From a virus: a stretch of DNA of 30,079 nt. The number at the start of each line of letters is the position of its first letter. The first letter of the stretch is position 1. The notes beneath the pieces are model-generated. The model ran no database searches. It was not told the DNA's origin and was given only the letters and a program-made list of their open reading frames with translations. Shown piece by piece: positions 28,882 through 30,079 of this stretch. The stretch covers positions 1 to 30,079 of the IMG/VR virus record IMGVR_UViG_3300030331_004565; one strand, given 5' to 3'. Both the position numbers and the translations under genes were made by a program.

Positions 28882-29243
28882 AAAATAAATATTATGGTAA
28901 ATTGCCTGATGGTAAATGGAAAGTTTATATTCAACTATTTACTAAAAAAGGTACTAAACAAAGATTATATTTAAAACCCGGTATTACGGAATTTTGGGAT
29001 GGAGATGCTAGAATGTATTTTAATAATCTAACAGAAGAAGATAGTTTTATAAAACATTTTGATACTAAAGTAATGTGGAGTAAAATATTTTCAAGTAAAG
29101 CAGAAGCAGAAAAAGTTGAAAAAGAATTATTAGAGTATTTTGGAGATAAAGTTGATATGGGTTTTAAAACAGGTGGGTATAGTGAAGTAAGAGAGTATAA
29201 TCATGAAAAATGGCTAGCAAAAGCAAATGAATTATATAATTAA
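28872..29243 (+). CDS. GIY-YIG/T5orf172-like protein, 123 aa
   Basis: I start at the ATG at 28872; an in-frame TTG lies 15 bases upstream. The pattern YLKPGIT (about 34-40), DGDARMYF (about 45-52, with the Arg), a KVMWSKIFSSKAEAEKVEKELLEYFG helix (about 66-91, with Glu) and GGYSEVREY (about 101-109) recalls the GIY-YIG nuclease superfamily and its T5orf172 branch. The GIY tyrosines are not clear, so activity is uncertain. It overlaps the membrane protein gene by ten bases. The 57 bases after it hold no gene. Confidence 0.6.
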   Translation: MEVKNKYYGKLPDGKWKVYIQLFTKKGTKQRLYLKPGITEFWDGDARMYFNNLTEEDSFIKHFDTKVMWSKIFSSKAEAEKVEKELLEYFGDKVDMGFKTGGYSEVREYNHEKWLAKANELYN

Positions 29244-29300
29244 AAATTTAAAGTCGAAAGCTTTTCACTACAACTATCCAGTATTTAATATGTATATACG

Positions 29301-29531
29301 ATGATTGGAGTACATTATTTGAAATATGTTAATGATAGAGGTTACATTGTTAAACGTACCTTACCTGTTAAAACATTTGAAGTTAAGGGATCAAATAGGT
29401 TAAATATGGAGTTATGCCAAGCCTTTAGAGATTATGTAGGGTGTGATCATGTGTTGAGAACCCCAACACACTTTATGTTTTGTGAAACAATTGAAGATGC
29501 TGAAGTAATTGATAACTGGGAATTAGTATAA
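29301..29531 (+). CDS. Hypothetical protein, 76 aa
   Basis: A small soluble protein with a strand-rich first half (VHYLKYVNDRGYIVKRTLPVK) and a helical middle (MELCQAFRDYVG). The second half contains CDHVLRTPTHFMFCETIEDAEVID, with two Cys and two His that might bind metal but are not in a known zinc-finger spacing. The ATG follows a 57-base gap containing TATGTATATA at 29289-29298, too close to the start to be a standard promoter. No family is recognised. Confidence 0.65.
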   Translation: MIGVHYLKYVNDRGYIVKRTLPVKTFEVKGSNRLNMELCQAFRDYVGCDHVLRTPTHFMFCETIEDAEVIDNWELV

Positions 29532-29551
29532 ACGTTTTGTAGGTTTAAGAT

Positions 29552-29869
29552 ATGAAGAAATTTATTAGATTTGTTTTAATTTGGATTAGTCAACAGTTAG
29601 CTATACCGTTTTGGATGGTAGGTCATGTTCACTTATCGTTTAATTGGGACGTTTATAGTGATGTAAAAATCCTTTTCGCTTCGCTTGGTATGAATGTTTT
29701 AGTTGCAATTGGCTTTTGGTTAGATTGGAAACAATATTCTACTAATAAAGTAGATCATGTTAGTGTTTTACAAAAACAAATTAATGAAAATAGAAGTTCG
29801 ACTACTCATACGGCTTCAACAGTGAATAAAATTATGAGTGAAATTAGTAAAATGAAAGTTTATAAATAA
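29552..29869 (+). CDS. Small membrane-anchored protein, 105 aa
   Basis: Two hydrophobic segments, about residues 5-24 (IRFVLIWISQQLAIPFWMVG) and 39-57 (VKILFASLGMNVLVAIGFW), are followed by a soluble tail from about residue 60 that is rich in Gln, Asn, Ser, Thr and Lys and probably helical (a possible coiled coil). This layout, hairpin anchor and cytoplasmic tail, occurs in phage lysis accessory and spanin-like or holin-like proteins, but no diagnostic motif is present. It is three bases upstream of the secreted protein gene, so the two are probably made together. Confidence 0.72.
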   Translation: MKKFIRFVLIWISQQLAIPFWMVGHVHLSFNWDVYSDVKILFASLGMNVLVAIGFWLDWKQYSTNKVDHVSVLQKQINENRSSTTHTASTVNKIMSEISKMKVYK

Positions 29870-29872
29870 ATT

Positions 29873-30079
29873 ATGAGAAAGTTAGAAAGTATAGATAAAT
29901 TATTATTGTTTGCATTAGTGTTATTTACCTTTATGTTGTTTAATTCAGTAAATGCTCAAACAAAAATAGGTATGGACACACCAAATGAAAACATTTATGG
30001 TGAGTGGGTTAGTTATGATGGTGAACACCAATTATTTTTAAATTACACTGATAGAGGTGATACATTTTATAGAAAATCA
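29873..30079 (+). CDS. Secreted or lipid-free exported protein, N-terminal part (runs off the window)
   Basis: Only the first 69 residues are present. A basic start (MRKLESIDK) is followed by a hydrophobic stretch (LLLFALVLFTFMLFNS, about 10-25) and a likely cleavage site after VNA with Gln next (NAQT, about 27-30). This Ala-Gln junction is very typical of Bacteroidota signal peptides. There is no lipobox Cys. The mature part begins polar with GEWVSYDGEHQLFLNYTDRGDTFY, consistent with a strand-rich periplasmic or surface protein. The function cannot be told from the fragment. Confidence 0.72.
   Translation, partial: MRKLESIDKLLLFALVLFTFMLFNSVNAQTKIGMDTPNENIYGEWVSYDGEHQLFLNYTDRGDTFYRKS

Noticed and set aside
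29289-29298. TATGTATATA as a third copy of the hsp20/regulator element
   Set aside because: Only about nine bases match, the AATAACATT half is missing, and it lies two bases before a start codon.
1-30079. tRNA genes, CRISPR arrays, insertion sequences or attachment sites
   Set aside because: Gaps between genes are all short (the largest about 130 bases) and none holds a cloverleaf, a regular spaced repeat, a transposase or terminal inverted repeats of useful length.

Overview
The window is a gene-dense, very AT-rich stretch of a tailed double-stranded DNA phage genome. Every supported gene lies on the + strand, usually with overlapping stop and start codons, and no gap exceeds about 130 bases. 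The replication genes are of T4 type: family B DNA polymerase, gp45-like sliding clamp, and gp44/gp62-like clamp loader. The host is probably a member of the Bacteroidota. Four intergenic sites fit the TTTG-N19/20-TATATTTA promoter pattern of that phylum. Leaders before start codons are A/T-rich and lack strong Shine-Dalgarno sequences. A DUF2452 protein and a short histone-H1-like protein resemble families common there. The host call is inference.

Region 1 (about 1-6300) starts at a promoter and runs through two unknown genes into a 7-deazaguanine block: a TGT-fold DpdA-like base-exchange enzyme, QueC, a small membrane protein, thioredoxin, QueD, QueE, flavodoxin and FolE. A phosphoribosyltransferase and a MazG-like pyrophosphohydrolase follow. 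Together these could make preQ0 from GTP and put it into DNA in place of guanine, probably as protection from host nucleases. QueC, QueD and QueE all depart from their textbook metal-binding motifs.

Region 2 (6298-10770) is replication. The DNA polymerase is split into two proteins between motifs B and C, with two small genes (one DUF6165) between the halves and all joins overlapping. The sliding clamp and a DUF2452 protein follow.

Region 3 (10770-13930) is a protein-folding block: Hsp20 with its own promoter, a long leader and a terminator; then a small unknown protein, GroES, a full-length GroEL with its ATPase residues intact, and a 55-residue histone-H1-like protein ending in a strong terminator.

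Region 4 (13940-17550) holds the gp44 and gp62 clamp-loader subunits, several small proteins, a DUF1599 (nucleotide-modification-associated) protein, a Cas4/RecB-like nuclease with a likely Fe-S cluster, and a ribbon-helix-helix-like regulator.

Region 5 (17563-27472) is a 10 kb polar run of glycosyltransferases with a methyltransferase, an NAD-dependent epimerase and two unknown proteins. It probably builds a glycan on the virion, the modified DNA or the host surface.

Region 6 (27476-30079) has two near-identical promoters followed by small unknown, membrane and secreted proteins. The last gene runs off the window. No tRNA, rRNA, CRISPR array or insertion sequence was seen.
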